Assembly (NCBI GenBank): GCA_900318765.1
Contig: ONLX01000037.1
Span: forward strand, 1 to 39,172
Source of the DNA: an uncultured Eubacteriales bacterium
GTDB taxonomy: Bacteria > Bacillota > Clostridia > Christensenellales > CAG-138
Direction of reading: 5' to 3'
DNA length: 39,172 bases
Position numbers and translations under genes: made by a program. The notes beneath the pieces were generated by a model that saw only the letters and a program-made list of their open reading frames with translations, did no database searches and was not told where the DNA came from. Of this stretch, positions 1-8,173 are shown in pieces (position 1 is the stretch's first letter; every line of letters starts with the position of its first letter).

Positions 1-63
1 GAAGAAAAAGCGGGAAACGTTAAAAAGAATTTGCATTTTGGACGCACAATTTTCACGCACGCC

Positions 64-72
64 TGTTATAAT
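64..72 (+). promoter_or_regulatory. extended -10 promoter of the first YARHG gene
   Basis: A TGT followed by TATAAT (hexamer 67-72) matches an extended -10 element. No convincing -35 lies at 16-18 bp spacing. The start codon at 87 is only about 14 bases beyond the hexamer, so the predicted 5' leader is about 8 nt and holds only a weak purine-rich ribosome binding site (AGAAG). Bases 1-63 hold nothing else I recognise. Confidence 0.5.
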
Positions 73-86
73 AAGATCAAAGAAGT

Positions 87-1316
87 ATGGAACAGCATTC
101 GGCACAAAAGAATCGCGTGAAACTGATTGCGATCGGCATTGGGGCGATCGCCTTGCTGTCGATTGCGGCGATTCTGGCGGTCGGCATCGCGTGGCGCCCG
201 GAGCCTGTCGATCTGAGCGCGTATGTTACGGTCGAGCGTGACGCCGCAGGCGAACCGATCGGCGAAATCGATACCGAAGCGCTGCTCAAAGATTTGCATC
301 TGCCATCGGCTGCGGACGAGCGTGCAACGGATCGCTATGAGGATGTGCGTGCGATTGCCGAGATGGAGCTCTTCCTCGGCGAGACGGAGACGGAGGATAC
401 CGTGCAGGTCGCGGTGTTGGCGGATACCGAGCGGCTGAAAGCGCACGGCATTACGTTTGCGGCCCTGACCTGGGAGCAGCCGATGAAGGGCTGGTTTGCC
501 GGATCGCAGGGGGATACCGTGGACGCGCCGGACGATGGAGAGAACGAGAAAGAGCCTTCCCCGTCTCAGAACGGCGGCCTTCTTTTGAAGCTGGTCGACG
601 CCGAGGGCAACGGGTATAACCTGCGGTCGGTTTGCGAAGCGGTACAGACGGCGCGGGATCGTTTTCTGGAGCAGCACTTTGGGCCGGACGTCTCGTTTCA
701 AAAAGTGCAGGTAGCGTTCAGCGTCAACGATCGCGGCACCGAGAACAGCTATCAGGCGGCTTACCGTGCATGGGCAACCCCGTCACCCGAAGAAACGACC
801 GTGTACTTTCGCGTATCGATCGGCAATCTGTCTCTCGAGAACGGGCGCGTGATTTTTCAAGGCGTGAACGTCACACAGCACAAAAAGGAAACCGACTGCA
901 AGCGCCTTGCCTTTTCAAATGGGGTAATCCTTTCGGGAGGCGGCGTGAAGGTTTCCCAAAAGCGCGCGTTTGATCAGAACGGCTTTGTGCAGTTTGCCGG
1001 AAAACCGACGAGCTATCGCATGGCAAACGGCGTGTATTGGTCGCCGACGTACGATAAGCTCGAGGAGGACGATATCTGGAAGCTGACCGCGACGGAAGGC
1101 TATTCGCTTGCCAAGCTGCTGCGGTACGCGCGAAAGGAAATCTATGCGCGTTACTATGCCTCGTTTGACGAGCACTCCGAGCGCGAGTTTGGCGAGCATT
1201 ACGCCCAATACCCGTGGTACCATGTTTTAACGCCGGACCGTACGGCGGATATGACGGAAACGGAGCGCAGCAATATGCGGCTGCTCCGTGAAATACAATC
1301 TTTGATTGAGAAATGA
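87..1316 (+). CDS. membrane-anchored YARHG-domain protein (409 aa)
   Basis: The protein has a short basic N-terminus, one hydrophobic anchor at about residues 12-35, and then a predicted extracellular part. Residues 40-131 form a module starting VDLSAYVTV, containing a D-T-E...DLHLP core and ending near LTWEQP. The same module occurs twice in the protein at 1847-3400. The last 70 residues match the YARHG pattern: a YARKEIYARYY core followed by an aromatic WYH. YARHG domains are known as short extracellular modules, often C-terminal in surface proteins of Bacillota, with no firmly assigned function. The gene opens an apparent three-gene operon with the zinc-ribbon protein and a longer paralogue. 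I infer an envelope-sensing or stress role only from architecture. The start at ATG 87 is the only ATG that precedes the membrane segment. Confidence 0.8.
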   Translation: MEQHSAQKNRVKLIAIGIGAIALLSIAAILAVGIAWRPEPVDLSAYVTVERDAAGEPIGEIDTEALLKDLHLPSAADERATDRYEDVRAIAEMELFLGETETEDTVQVAVLADTERLKAHGITFAALTWEQPMKGWFAGSQGDTVDAPDDGENEKEPSPSQNGGLLLKLVDAEGNGYNLRSVCEAVQTARDRFLEQHFGPDVSFQKVQVAFSVNDRGTENSYQAAYRAWATPSPEETTVYFRVSIGNLSLENGRVIFQGVNVTQHKKETDCKRLAFSNGVILSGGGVKVSQKRAFDQNGFVQFAGKPTSYRMANGVYWSPTYDKLEEDDIWKLTATEGYSLAKLLRYARKEIYARYYASFDEHSEREFGEHYAQYPWYHVLTPDRTADMTETERSNMRLLREIQSLIEK

Positions 1317-1324
1317 GGTGTTCT

Positions 1325-1834
1325 ATGAAAACCGTTCGCACCGTTTTGATCACATTTGGTCTGACCACACTTCTGTACGGCGCGTTTGCGCTGCTGACGG
1401 TGGCGATCGATCCGGCGTTTGCAGGTCGATCGATCTATCAACTGTTCCGCACCACGGGCTTTCCGGCGTTGATTATCGGGATCGCATGCCTGCTGTCGGT
1501 GATTGTGATCGTGTTCGCGTATGCGGCGTTCCGCGATGATACCAAATCCCGCAAGAGCGCATCAATGCAGCAGGAGGAGGAAGCGTTCCTTGAAAACGAG
1601 ACTGTCTCGGTTGAGGAGTATGAGGAAACGTTTTCGCCGGTGATCCACAAAAAGGTCCGCCCGCAGCCCGATCCGGAGCCCGAAGAGGAAACGATGGAGG
1701 AGGAAGACGCGCCTGCGCTCGATGAAACCCTGTTCCGCGCGCCGCGTTCGAGCGGAACGCAGCATTGCATCTTCTGCGGCACGGCGTTTCCGATCTCGGA
1801 GTACGTTTGTCCCAAGTGCGGCAAGCGCGCGTAA
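1325..1834 (+). CDS. two-TM membrane protein with C-terminal zinc ribbon (169 aa)
   Basis: Two hydrophobic segments (about residues 6-27 and 41-65) are followed by a long acidic Glu-rich stretch, then a C-terminal zinc ribbon with CIFCG and CPKCG pairs of cysteines (about residues 149-166). ATG 1325 is preferred over ATG 1313 because GAGGTG at 1315-1320, overlapping the stop of the upstream gene, gives a ribosome binding site; the 1313 start would sit inside that stop codon. The gene lies between two YARHG paralogues and probably belongs to their operon. The zinc ribbon should be cytoplasmic given the two-TM topology. The family is not recognised beyond the generic zinc-ribbon-plus-membrane arrangement. 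Confidence 0.8.
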   Translation: MKTVRTVLITFGLTTLLYGAFALLTVAIDPAFAGRSIYQLFRTTGFPALIIGIACLLSVIVIVFAYAAFRDDTKSRKSASMQQEEEAFLENETVSVEEYEETFSPVIHKKVRPQPDPEPEEETMEEEDAPALDETLFRAPRSSGTQHCIFCGTAFPISEYVCPKCGKRA

Positions 1835-1846
1835 GGAGGACGGAGC

Positions 1847-3400
1847 ATGAAACGATTGAATCGGAAAAAAATGCGCCGCTCTGTCAGCGTGATCGGCATG
1901 CTGATCGTTGCGCTGATCGCAGCCTGTGTGATCGTTGCGTACTTCGCGTTCGGCGCGAATCTGAGGCAGGTCAACGTATCCGATTATATCATGACCGCCA
2001 AGATCGGCGAGCGCTATGAGTTTCGTCTCGATACCGAACGGATGATCTGGGAGCTGCATCTGCCCGTCCCGCCGGAAAACGAGATCGGCAGCTATCCCGA
2101 GGTTGCGGCGATCCGCTCGCTCGACGTTGCCGTTACGCAGAATGAGACCGGATATCACTTTGAAACGATCAGCACGTCCACCGACGCCAATTTTTCACAG
2201 CTGCTGCGCAAGGCGGGCGTCGTGCTGAAGAACACGCAATGGGACTGGACGGAGAACGACATCATCGGCAGCCGCGCTACGCAGCCGTCCGATGGGTTCA
2301 CGGAGATTACGCTTGCGGATTACGTGACGGTTTCTCAAAAGGCCGACGGGTCGTACAGCGCGACGTTGAATCGGGACGCGCTCCTTGCCGTCTGCGCGTT
2401 TGATCTGCCGCTCGATCCGACCCAGCACAGCGGCTACAACGCAATTATGAGCCTGAGCGTCGGCGTTTCGCCTACGGACGGCGGATACCGGCTGCAAACG
2501 CAGAGCACGATGACGACGATCATGGAAACGCTGGCCGAGAACCATATCCGTATTGTGCATCCTTCCTGGACATGGACGGCGGAGGAGATGGCAGCGCATA
2601 CCGGCGCTGCAGCCGAAGCGCCTTTGGATCCTGTCGCTGAACAGCCGCAGGAGCAGCCCCCCGAGGATACGCCTGTTACGACCGTGCCGCCATCGGGTGC
2701 AACGAACGCCCAAAGCGCGATCACATCGCTGTATGGATTTGATCAGACGGCCGTGCGCGTGGCGATCCGCGACGCGAAAAAGGCGTATTACGGGAGCAAA
2801 TTCCAATCCGGTTCGGTTCTGATGAACCTGTTTGCGGTCGGCAACGCGACGACGCCGCATAAAAACTGCTTCCGCATCGTGTATGACATCACGACCACCG
2901 AGGGAGCGGAGTACCTGATCGCGGATGTTTACGATCTGTTCGAGGAAAGCGGGTATACCGCGGGCGACGTGACGCTGAAAACCGTCACGACCCGGGCCGA
3001 CGCGCGCTCGACTTCGGATCTCAAGGATTACACGATCTATACGCTCAACGGCGGAAGCATGGTCTTCGCTGAAAACGCGAGCCGTTCCCCGTTCGATGAA
3101 AACGGGCTTGTGATGGCCAAGAGCATCAGCGAGCCGCTGACGTATGCCGAGCTTTGGGACATTCCGCAAACGAGCGAGTACACGCTTTTGCAGCTGCTGA
3201 ACTTCGCGCGCAATGAGATGTTTGCCCGCGCCGGGCATCAGTTCCCCGACGGCAGCTACCTACGTCATTTTTCCTCCTACGACTGGTATGAGCCCACCGG
3301 TGAAAAGATCAGCCTCACCGATCTTGCCGCCAAATGGCCCGTCGCCGGAACCAACACGTCTACGATACGGTTCATCGAAAATCTGATCGTCGAAGGCTGA
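1847..3400 (+). CDS. membrane-anchored YARHG-domain protein with duplicated N-terminal module (517 aa)
   Basis: This is a larger paralogue of the protein at 87-1316. It has one TM segment at about residues 14-36, then two tandem copies of the same module (about 42-136 and 153-247). The copies start VNVSDYIMT and ITLADYVTV and end in W-x-W-T-x-x-(E/D). A Pro/Glu-rich linker (about 252-284) and a middle region resembling that of the shorter paralogue follow, then a C-terminal YARHG domain (about 446-517, core FARNEMFARAGH, then DWYEP). A strong AAGGAGG lies just upstream of ATG 1847, 12 bases after the zinc-ribbon gene ends, so co-translation is likely. It is predicted to be extracellular and membrane-tethered; function unknown. 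Confidence 0.8.
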   Translation: MKRLNRKKMRRSVSVIGMLIVALIAACVIVAYFAFGANLRQVNVSDYIMTAKIGERYEFRLDTERMIWELHLPVPPENEIGSYPEVAAIRSLDVAVTQNETGYHFETISTSTDANFSQLLRKAGVVLKNTQWDWTENDIIGSRATQPSDGFTEITLADYVTVSQKADGSYSATLNRDALLAVCAFDLPLDPTQHSGYNAIMSLSVGVSPTDGGYRLQTQSTMTTIMETLAENHIRIVHPSWTWTAEEMAAHTGAAAEAPLDPVAEQPQEQPPEDTPVTTVPPSGATNAQSAITSLYGFDQTAVRVAIRDAKKAYYGSKFQSGSVLMNLFAVGNATTPHKNCFRIVYDITTTEGAEYLIADVYDLFEESGYTAGDVTLKTVTTRADARSTSDLKDYTIYTLNGGSMVFAENASRSPFDENGLVMAKSISEPLTYAELWDIPQTSEYTLLQLLNFARNEMFARAGHQFPDGSYLRHFSSYDWYEPTGEKISLTDLAAKWPVAGTNTSTIRFIENLIVEG

Positions 3401-3403
3401 TCC

Positions 3404-3428
3404 GCGTTTTCTTCAAAGAAGAAAACGC
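3404..3428. repeat. perfect 11-bp inverted repeat after the YARHG operon
   Basis: The two 11-base arms (3404-3414 and 3418-3428) are perfectly complementary around an AAA loop and begin four bases after the stop codon. There is no T-tract, so this is more likely an mRNA 3'-end stabiliser or part of a double terminator with the hairpin at 3457-3484. Confidence 0.6.
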
Positions 3429-3456
3429 ATGGCAAAAAACGGAATACCCCTCTGTG

Positions 3457-3484
3457 AACGCGGCTCCCAAAGGAGCCGCGTTTT
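3457..3484 (+). terminator. intrinsic terminator of the YARHG operon
   Basis: An 11-bp perfect stem (3457-3467 with 3472-3482), GC-rich, with a CAAA loop, followed by TTTT. It lies 56 bases after the stop of the second YARHG protein. Confidence 0.8.
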
Positions 3485-3539
3485 GCAAGCTTTTCCGAAA
3501 AAACTGCCATAGGCTATTTTCTTTTTTTGGGAAGTTTGA

Positions 3540-3545
3540 TATAAT
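3540..3545 (+). promoter_or_regulatory. -10 element upstream of the HEFGH membrane protein
   Basis: A perfect TATAAT lies 30 bases before the start codon at 3576. The -35 at 17 bp spacing is only T-rich and weak. It probably drives the HEFGH protein and the downstream clostripain-like gene. Confidence 0.5.
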
Positions 3546-3575
3546 ATCACATTATCGCGGAAAGGATGCAAGGGA

Positions 3576-4025
3576 ATGCGGGCGCTGTATTATGTGCTGC
3601 AATGGACGTGGGGCATTGTGCAGAATCTGCTCGGCGCTTCGCTGACTCTGCTGCTGGTCCGTCGCCCGAAGGAGCGGTTTTTCGGCGCGGTTGTGACGCG
3701 GTGGAGGCTCGGCGGAAGCATGTCGCTCGGAATGTTCCTGTTTCTCGGCAAGGTGTTGCCGGATACCGCGCCGCCGGAGTGGATTCACGAGGCGGAGCAG
3801 CGGATCCTGGTCCATGAATTCGGGCATTCGATCCAGTCGCTGATCCTTGGACCTCTGTATCTGATTGTGATCGGGCTTCCGTCGATCCTATGGGCAAACT
3901 TTCCGCCGCTGAAACGGCTTCGCAGCCGTCGCGGTATTTCGTATTATCGGATGTATCAGGAGGCATGGGCAAATCATCTCGGTCGCCGCGTGACCGGGCT
4001 GCCCGCGCCGGAACAGCACGCGTAA
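3576..4025 (+). CDS. small membrane protein with HEFGH metal-binding motif (149 aa)
   Basis: The protein has about three hydrophobic segments (about residues 8-28, 48-62 and 87-107). Directly before the last is HEFGHSIQS (residues 80-88), a HExxH zinc-binding motif (H80, E81, H84). A later E129 in the sequence YQEAWANHLG is a plausible third zinc ligand, as seen in gluzincin-type membrane peptidases. This suggests a membrane metallopeptidase or a relative, but its substrate is unknown. The gene ends 17 bases before the clostripain-like peptidase, so the pair probably forms an operon. ATG 3576 is preceded by GGAAAGG. Confidence 0.7.
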   Translation: MRALYYVLQWTWGIVQNLLGASLTLLLVRRPKERFFGAVVTRWRLGGSMSLGMFLFLGKVLPDTAPPEWIHEAEQRILVHEFGHSIQSLILGPLYLIVIGLPSILWANFPPLKRLRSRRGISYYRMYQEAWANHLGRRVTGLPAPEQHA

Positions 4026-4042
4026 CGCAAGAAAGGAATCGT

Positions 4043-6631
4043 ATGAACAACACTCCCGGCTCCGGCGGCAGAAAGCGCACGCCGATCTCCTCGGGCGGCA
4101 GCGTCCGCAAAACCGAGAAAGTCAACACCAACGGTCCGGTTGGCCGCAAAGACGGCTACTCCGGCAGAAGAACGGAATCGCAGCAATCCGCTGAATCGCG
4201 CGCAAGCTCCGGCTCCGGCGGACTGCTTGGCCTGCTGTTCGGCGGCGGGCTGAAGCGCATCATCATCCTGATCGTGGTGATTGTCGCAATCGTTCTGCTG
4301 ATCCGCGTCTGCGCGGGCGGATGCTCCATCCCCGAGATGGGCAATCTGGATGTCCTTGAAAACATGCTGGACGGCGACGGATACGACAATCTCTATTCCG
4401 ATCCGAACAATACGGGATCGAGCGGCACGTCGTTTGCGACGGGCGCGTTGGAAACGCTGCTCGGCGGTACGATCGATCCAACCGATGCGACCGCGCCGGA
4501 AACCGTATCGGCTTCCACCTCTCAGACGACCGTGAATACGACGGTCGCAAATGTCGCGCGCGATAAGTATACGACGATTCTCGGCAGCGGCAAGGATGAG
4601 GTTACGCTGATGGTCTATCTCTGCGGCACCGACCTTGAAAGCGAATACGGCATGGGCACCTCCGACCTGAACGAAATGCTCCACGCCAATCTGAACGATG
4701 ACAAGGTGAACATCATCGTGGAGACGGGCGGCACCAAGAAGTGGAACAATTCGGTCATCTCGAACACGACGAATCAGCGCTATCGCGTGACGAGTCAGGG
4801 ACTCGAGCCGCTTTCGACGAACATGGGCCGCAAGTCGATGATCGATCCGAATACGCTTGCAGAGTTCATTCAGTTCTGCGCCAAGAACTATCCGGCGAAC
4901 CGCTATTGCCTGATCCTTTGGGATCACGGCGGCGGCGCGATCTCGGGCTACGGGTATGACCAGTATTATTCCGGCTCCATGACGCTCGATAAGATCCATA
5001 CGGCGCTGAAAAACGGCGGCGTGAAGTTCGATTTCATCGGCTTCGACGCGTGCTTGATGGGAACGCTCGAAACGGCGCTCGTCTGCGAGAAACACGCGGA
5101 TTACCTGATCGCGTCGGAGGAATCCGAACCGGGCTGCGGCTGGTACTATACGAACTGGCTGACCGAGCTGAGCAAGAACACGTCGAAGTCGACCGTGGAG
5201 CTGTCCAAAACGATCATCGATGATTTCAACAACGTCTGCAAAAAGAAGTATCCGGGCTGCAATACGACGCTTTCGATCATCGATCTTGCAGAGTTTTCCA
5301 AGACCGTTCCGGAACCGTTTGCGGCGTTCTCGAAGTCGGTCGGCGAGCTGCTCGACGGCAATGAGTACAGCACGGTATCCGATGCGCGCGCCGATGTGCG
5401 GGAGTTCGGCAAATCGAGCCGCGTGAATCATGTCGATCTGGTCGATCTTGCAAAGAAGATCAACACCTCCGAATCGACGGCGCTCGTCAAGGCGCTGCAG
5501 GGCTGCATCAAATACAACCGCACCTCGACCTCGATGGCAAATTCCTACGGGCTTTCGATCTACTTCCCGTATTCCTCGTTCAGCGGGATGACGAATGCGG
5601 TCAAGGTGTATGACAACATCGGCATGGATGCGGATTATACATCCGCGATCAAGAACTTCTCCTCGCTTGCGGCGGGCGGTCAGATCGCAACCGGCGGCAC
5701 GACCTCGTCTCCGATCGGTTCGCTGCTCGGCAGCTACACCGGAAGCTCCGGCTTCTCGGCAAGCTCGATGCTCGATTACCTGCTCGGCGGATCGTCGTCT
5801 TCGACCTCCGGCGCGGGCAGCCTTGTCGGGTCGCTGATCGGCGGATCCCAGGGCGGCAGCGATATTGCGAGCCTGTTCGGCTCAACGCTGCTCGGTTCCT
5901 CGGAACCGGAGGACTTCCTCTCAACGATTCTCGGCGGCAGCGGTTCGGGCTGGTTCGATTCCGGCAGGGTCTTGCAAAATCGCGCGTATTATGATGAGAA
6001 CTCGTTGAGCACGGCGGACATGAAGGCCACCAAGCAAAACGGCAAGTATGTTCTCTCGCTTTCGAAGGAGCAATGGGCGCTTGTCGAGTCCGTGCAGCTG
6101 AACGTTTTTGTCAACGACGGGGAGGGCTTCCTCGATCTCGGACTGGACAACGTGTATGAACTCGATGCCAAGGGCAACCTGATCCTCGAATGGGACGGCG
6201 CATGGATCGGGATCGAAGGGCATATCGTTCCGTATTATTTCCTGAATACAACGACGGACAACGGCGTCACGACGATCAACGGCCGCGTTCCGGCGCTGTT
6301 GAACGGCGAACTGGTCAACCTGATGATCGTATTCGAGAACGACGTACCGAGCGTCGTCGGCTATCAGAAGGTGTACACCGGCGGTGAAACGGACACGGTC
6401 GCCAAGGAATGCCTCCCGCTCGAGAACGGAGATGTGCTCACGTTCGTTTGCGATTACTACGATTACGACGGGAATTATACCGCCTCGTATCAGCTCGAGA
6501 ATTCGCTGACCGTGCGCGGCACGCTGAAGGTGGAGGATATGACCGTGGAGAACGAGTCCTGCCGCTTCTGCTATTGCCTGACGGATCTGTACGGCAACGA
6601 ATTCTGGACGGAATCGTTTGACGTAGAATAA
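4043..6631 (+). CDS. membrane-anchored clostripain-family (C11) cysteine peptidase (862 aa)
   Basis: A disordered basic N-terminus of about 70 residues is followed by one TM segment (about 72-88), so the catalytic part should be extracellular. The C11 peptidase core starts near VTLMVYLCGTDLES. It contains the WDHGGG motif with the catalytic His (H295) and the DACLMG motif with the nucleophile Cys (C337). Family members cleave after Arg or Lys and are often self-activated. Residues of roughly 540-640 form a Gly/Ser-rich low-complexity stretch, followed by a C-terminal beta-rich domain ending near residue 862. ATG 4043 has AAAGGA upstream; a longer reading from 3890 would overlap the preceding gene and lacks a ribosome binding site. 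Likely co-transcribed with the HEFGH protein. Confidence 0.88.
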   Translation: MNNTPGSGGRKRTPISSGGSVRKTEKVNTNGPVGRKDGYSGRRTESQQSAESRASSGSGGLLGLLFGGGLKRIIILIVVIVAIVLLIRVCAGGCSIPEMGNLDVLENMLDGDGYDNLYSDPNNTGSSGTSFATGALETLLGGTIDPTDATAPETVSASTSQTTVNTTVANVARDKYTTILGSGKDEVTLMVYLCGTDLESEYGMGTSDLNEMLHANLNDDKVNIIVETGGTKKWNNSVISNTTNQRYRVTSQGLEPLSTNMGRKSMIDPNTLAEFIQFCAKNYPANRYCLILWDHGGGAISGYGYDQYYSGSMTLDKIHTALKNGGVKFDFIGFDACLMGTLETALVCEKHADYLIASEESEPGCGWYYTNWLTELSKNTSKSTVELSKTIIDDFNNVCKKKYPGCNTTLSIIDLAEFSKTVPEPFAAFSKSVGELLDGNEYSTVSDARADVREFGKSSRVNHVDLVDLAKKINTSESTALVKALQGCIKYNRTSTSMANSYGLSIYFPYSSFSGMTNAVKVYDNIGMDADYTSAIKNFSSLAAGGQIATGGTTSSPIGSLLGSYTGSSGFSASSMLDYLLGGSSSSTSGAGSLVGSLIGGSQGGSDIASLFGSTLLGSSEPEDFLSTILGGSGSGWFDSGRVLQNRAYYDENSLSTADMKATKQNGKYVLSLSKEQWALVESVQLNVFVNDGEGFLDLGLDNVYELDAKGNLILEWDGAWIGIEGHIVPYYFLNTTTDNGVTTINGRVPALLNGELVNLMIVFENDVPSVVGYQKVYTGGETDTVAKECLPLENGDVLTFVCDYYDYDGNYTASYQLENSLTVRGTLKVEDMTVENESCRFCYCLTDLYGNEFWTESFDVE

Positions 6632-6654
6632 TCAGAAAACGACAAAAAGACTTT

Positions 6655-6678
6655 GGGATCCCGTTTGGGATCCCTTTT
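6655..6678 (+). terminator. intrinsic terminator of the clostripain-like gene
   Basis: GGGATCCC is repeated as an 8-bp stem (6655-6662 and 6667-6674) with a GTTT loop and followed by TTTT. Confidence 0.85.
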
Positions 6679-6681
6679 CGG

Positions 6682-6710
6682 TTGACAAAGCAAGCGGATT
6701 CCGTTATACT
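6682..6710 (+). promoter_or_regulatory. strong sigma-A promoter of the ECF S component/larC operon
   Basis: TTGACA (6682-6687) and TATACT (6705-6710) are separated by exactly 17 bp. Transcription should begin near 6717, leaving a leader of about 130 nt before the first start codon. Confidence 0.85.
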
Positions 6711-6716
6711 ATTCTA

Positions 6717-6845
6717 TGTCGGCACGAGCCGGCGGATACGGCAGGAAGTCGTTCTTTTTTCACAAAACAGATGGGATATCCGGAAGATATCAACGCACAG
6801 AAGTGCCACGGTATCTTCTTTTTTATCCGATCAAGAAAGGAAACG
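6717..6845 (+). promoter_or_regulatory. attenuator-like 5' leader (candidate riboswitch) of the ECF S component
   Basis: The leader contains a terminator hairpin just before the ribosome binding site. Arms 6783-6791 and 6810-6818 pair (with one U-G), then a 3x3 internal loop, then GCAC/GTGC with an AGAA loop, followed by TTTTTT (6819-6824). A competing hairpin, GATATC (6775-6780) with GATATC (6786-6791), would occupy part of the 5' terminator arm and act as antiterminator. Upstream, CGGC-ACGA-GCCG (6720-6731) could belong to a small aptamer. I compared by eye with THF, preQ1, TPP and pan-type consensus features and found no match, so the ligand is unknown. Confidence 0.55.
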
Positions 6846-7394
6846 ATGATGAACAAACAACTCAAAAAACTCATTTATGCCGCGATCTGCCTCGCGCTGT
6901 GCTACGTGCTGCCGTTTTTGACGCTCGGCGACGTAACGCTCGGCACCATGTTCAGCCTGATGCACATTCCGGTATTCCTCTGCGGCTTTCTGTGCGGTTG
7001 GCAATGGGGCCTTGCGGTCGGCTTTGTCGCGCCGCTGCTCCGGTCGCTGACGCTCAGCCGTCCGCCGATTCTTCCGACGGGGCTTGCCATGGCGTTTGAG
7101 CTGGCTGCGTACGGTCTGGTCGTCGGTCTGCTGTTCAAGGTTCTCCCGCGCAAAGCATGGAGCATCTATGTGTCGCTGATCGTCGCGATGCTGCTCGGCC
7201 GGGTCGTATCGGGCGTGGCGAACGCAATCATCCTCGGCATTCAGGGCAACGCGTATACCTTTGAGGTATTCCTTGCCAAGCACTTTGTCGAGGCGCTGCC
7301 CGCCATCGTGCTGCACATCATCTTTGTCCCGCTCGTCGTGATGGCGTTTGAACGGGCAAAGCTGATCGAAAACAACCCGAAACGGAAGGAGTAA
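6846..7394 (+). CDS. ECF transporter S component, substrate unknown (182 aa)
   Basis: A small very hydrophobic protein with about six TM segments. The region MHIPVFLCGFLCGWQWGL and the following GLAVGFVAPLLRS stretch are typical of ECF-type vitamin-transporter S components, which bind one vitamin and share the EcfA/EcfT energising module encoded elsewhere; no EcfA or EcfT gene is in this window. Tandem ATGs at 6846 and 6849 follow AGAAAGGA; the second is better spaced, but either gives the same protein less one Met. The gene is 7 bases upstream of a larC-like gene and is preceded by an attenuator-like leader. The linkage hints at a nickel-pincer cofactor precursor such as nicotinate, but that is only inference. 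Confidence 0.8.
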   Translation: MMNKQLKKLIYAAICLALCYVLPFLTLGDVTLGTMFSLMHIPVFLCGFLCGWQWGLAVGFVAPLLRSLTLSRPPILPTGLAMAFELAAYGLVVGLLFKVLPRKAWSIYVSLIVAMLLGRVVSGVANAIILGIQGNAYTFEVFLAKHFVEALPAIVLHIIFVPLVVMAFERAKLIENNPKRKE

Positions 7395-7401
7395 AATCCC
7401 G

Positions 7402-8124
7402 TTGAATATCCTGTATCTCGACTGCGGCATGGGCGCGGCGTGCGATATGCTCGTCGCCGCGCTGCTTGAATTGCAGTCCGACCCGAAAAAAGCGCTGACC
7501 GAATGGAACGCCCTGCGCCCCGAGAGCGCACGGCTTGCGACAAAGACCGTCCGTCGATTCGGAACGATCGGAACGCAGCTTCTCCCTGCCGCTTGGGGAA
7601 CGGAGGAGCGGCATGTGCACACCGATTTTGCCGCTATCTCGGAAGCGATCGATCGCATCCCGGTTTCGGATGCGGTTCGAACGGATGCGCGCGCCATCTA
7701 TCGGAGGCTTGCGGAGGCGGAGGCGCGGGTGCATGGCGTCTCTTTTGAGGCGGTGCAGTTCCACGAGGTCGGTCGCATGGGCGCGGTGGAGCGGATTACG
7801 GCGTTCTGTTGGCTGATGCAAAGGATTGCGCCGGAGGAGACGATCGTCTCGCCGATTCGCGTCGGATTCGGAACGGTGCGCTGCGCGCACGGCATTCTGC
7901 CGGTTCCGGCGCCGGCAACCGCGGAGCTGCTTGCGGGATGTCCGACCTTCGCAGGCGAATACGAAGGAGAGCTCTGCACGCCGACCGGCGCTGCAATGCT
8001 GACGTATTATGCCGATCGATTCGGATCGATGCCTGCGATGCAGCCTCGCTTCGCCGGATACGGGATCGGAACGAAGGAGCTTCCGGCGCTCGGCGCAGTA
8101 CATGCCGTCCTCGGGACAAAATAA
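7402..8124 (+). CDS. larC1: LarC N-terminal-domain protein (LarC1-like, 240 aa)
   Basis: The N-terminus (NILYLDCGMGAACDML) matches the start of LarC, the CTP-dependent cyclometallase that inserts nickel into the pincer cofactor of lactate racemase. Downstream motifs typical of the LarC N-domain are visible: VHGVSFEAVQFHEVG, then GFGTVRCAHGILPVPAPAT, then CTPTGAA. In Lactiplantibacillus plantarum LarC is made by joining two reading frames, LarC1 and LarC2. Here the reading frame ends after the N-domain and no LarC2 follows in any forward frame. The usual GDM motif reads CDM. The start is TTG 7402, after GGAAGGAG at 7384-7391. Cotranscribed with the S component. Confidence 0.8.
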   Translation: MNILYLDCGMGAACDMLVAALLELQSDPKKALTEWNALRPESARLATKTVRRFGTIGTQLLPAAWGTEERHVHTDFAAISEAIDRIPVSDAVRTDARAIYRRLAEAEARVHGVSFEAVQFHEVGRMGAVERITAFCWLMQRIAPEETIVSPIRVGFGTVRCAHGILPVPAPATAELLAGCPTFAGEYEGELCTPTGAAMLTYYADRFGSMPAMQPRFAGYGIGTKELPALGAVHAVLGTK

Positions 8125-8135
8125 GAAAACAGTAA

Positions 8136-8161
8136 GCGGCGGGGAAGTCAATCCCCGCCGC
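8136..8161 (-). terminator. GC-rich hairpin, probable terminator of the small reverse-strand gene
   Basis: A 10-bp perfect stem (8136-8145 with 8152-8161) with a 6-base loop. On the reverse strand it is followed by a T-rich tail (TTACTGTTTTC). On the forward strand there is no T-tract, so it fits a reverse-strand transcript better than the larC operon. Confidence 0.55.
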
Positions 8162-8173
8162 GCTCATTTGCGG

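Noticed and set aside
1313..1324. ATG 1313 as the start of the zinc-ribbon protein
   Set aside because: It overlaps the stop of the preceding gene and has no ribosome binding site; GAGGTG serves ATG 1325 instead.
8128..8165. Continuation of larC into a LarC2 domain by frameshift
   Set aside because: Neither other forward frame after 8124 shows LarC2-like sequence and a terminator-like hairpin follows at once.
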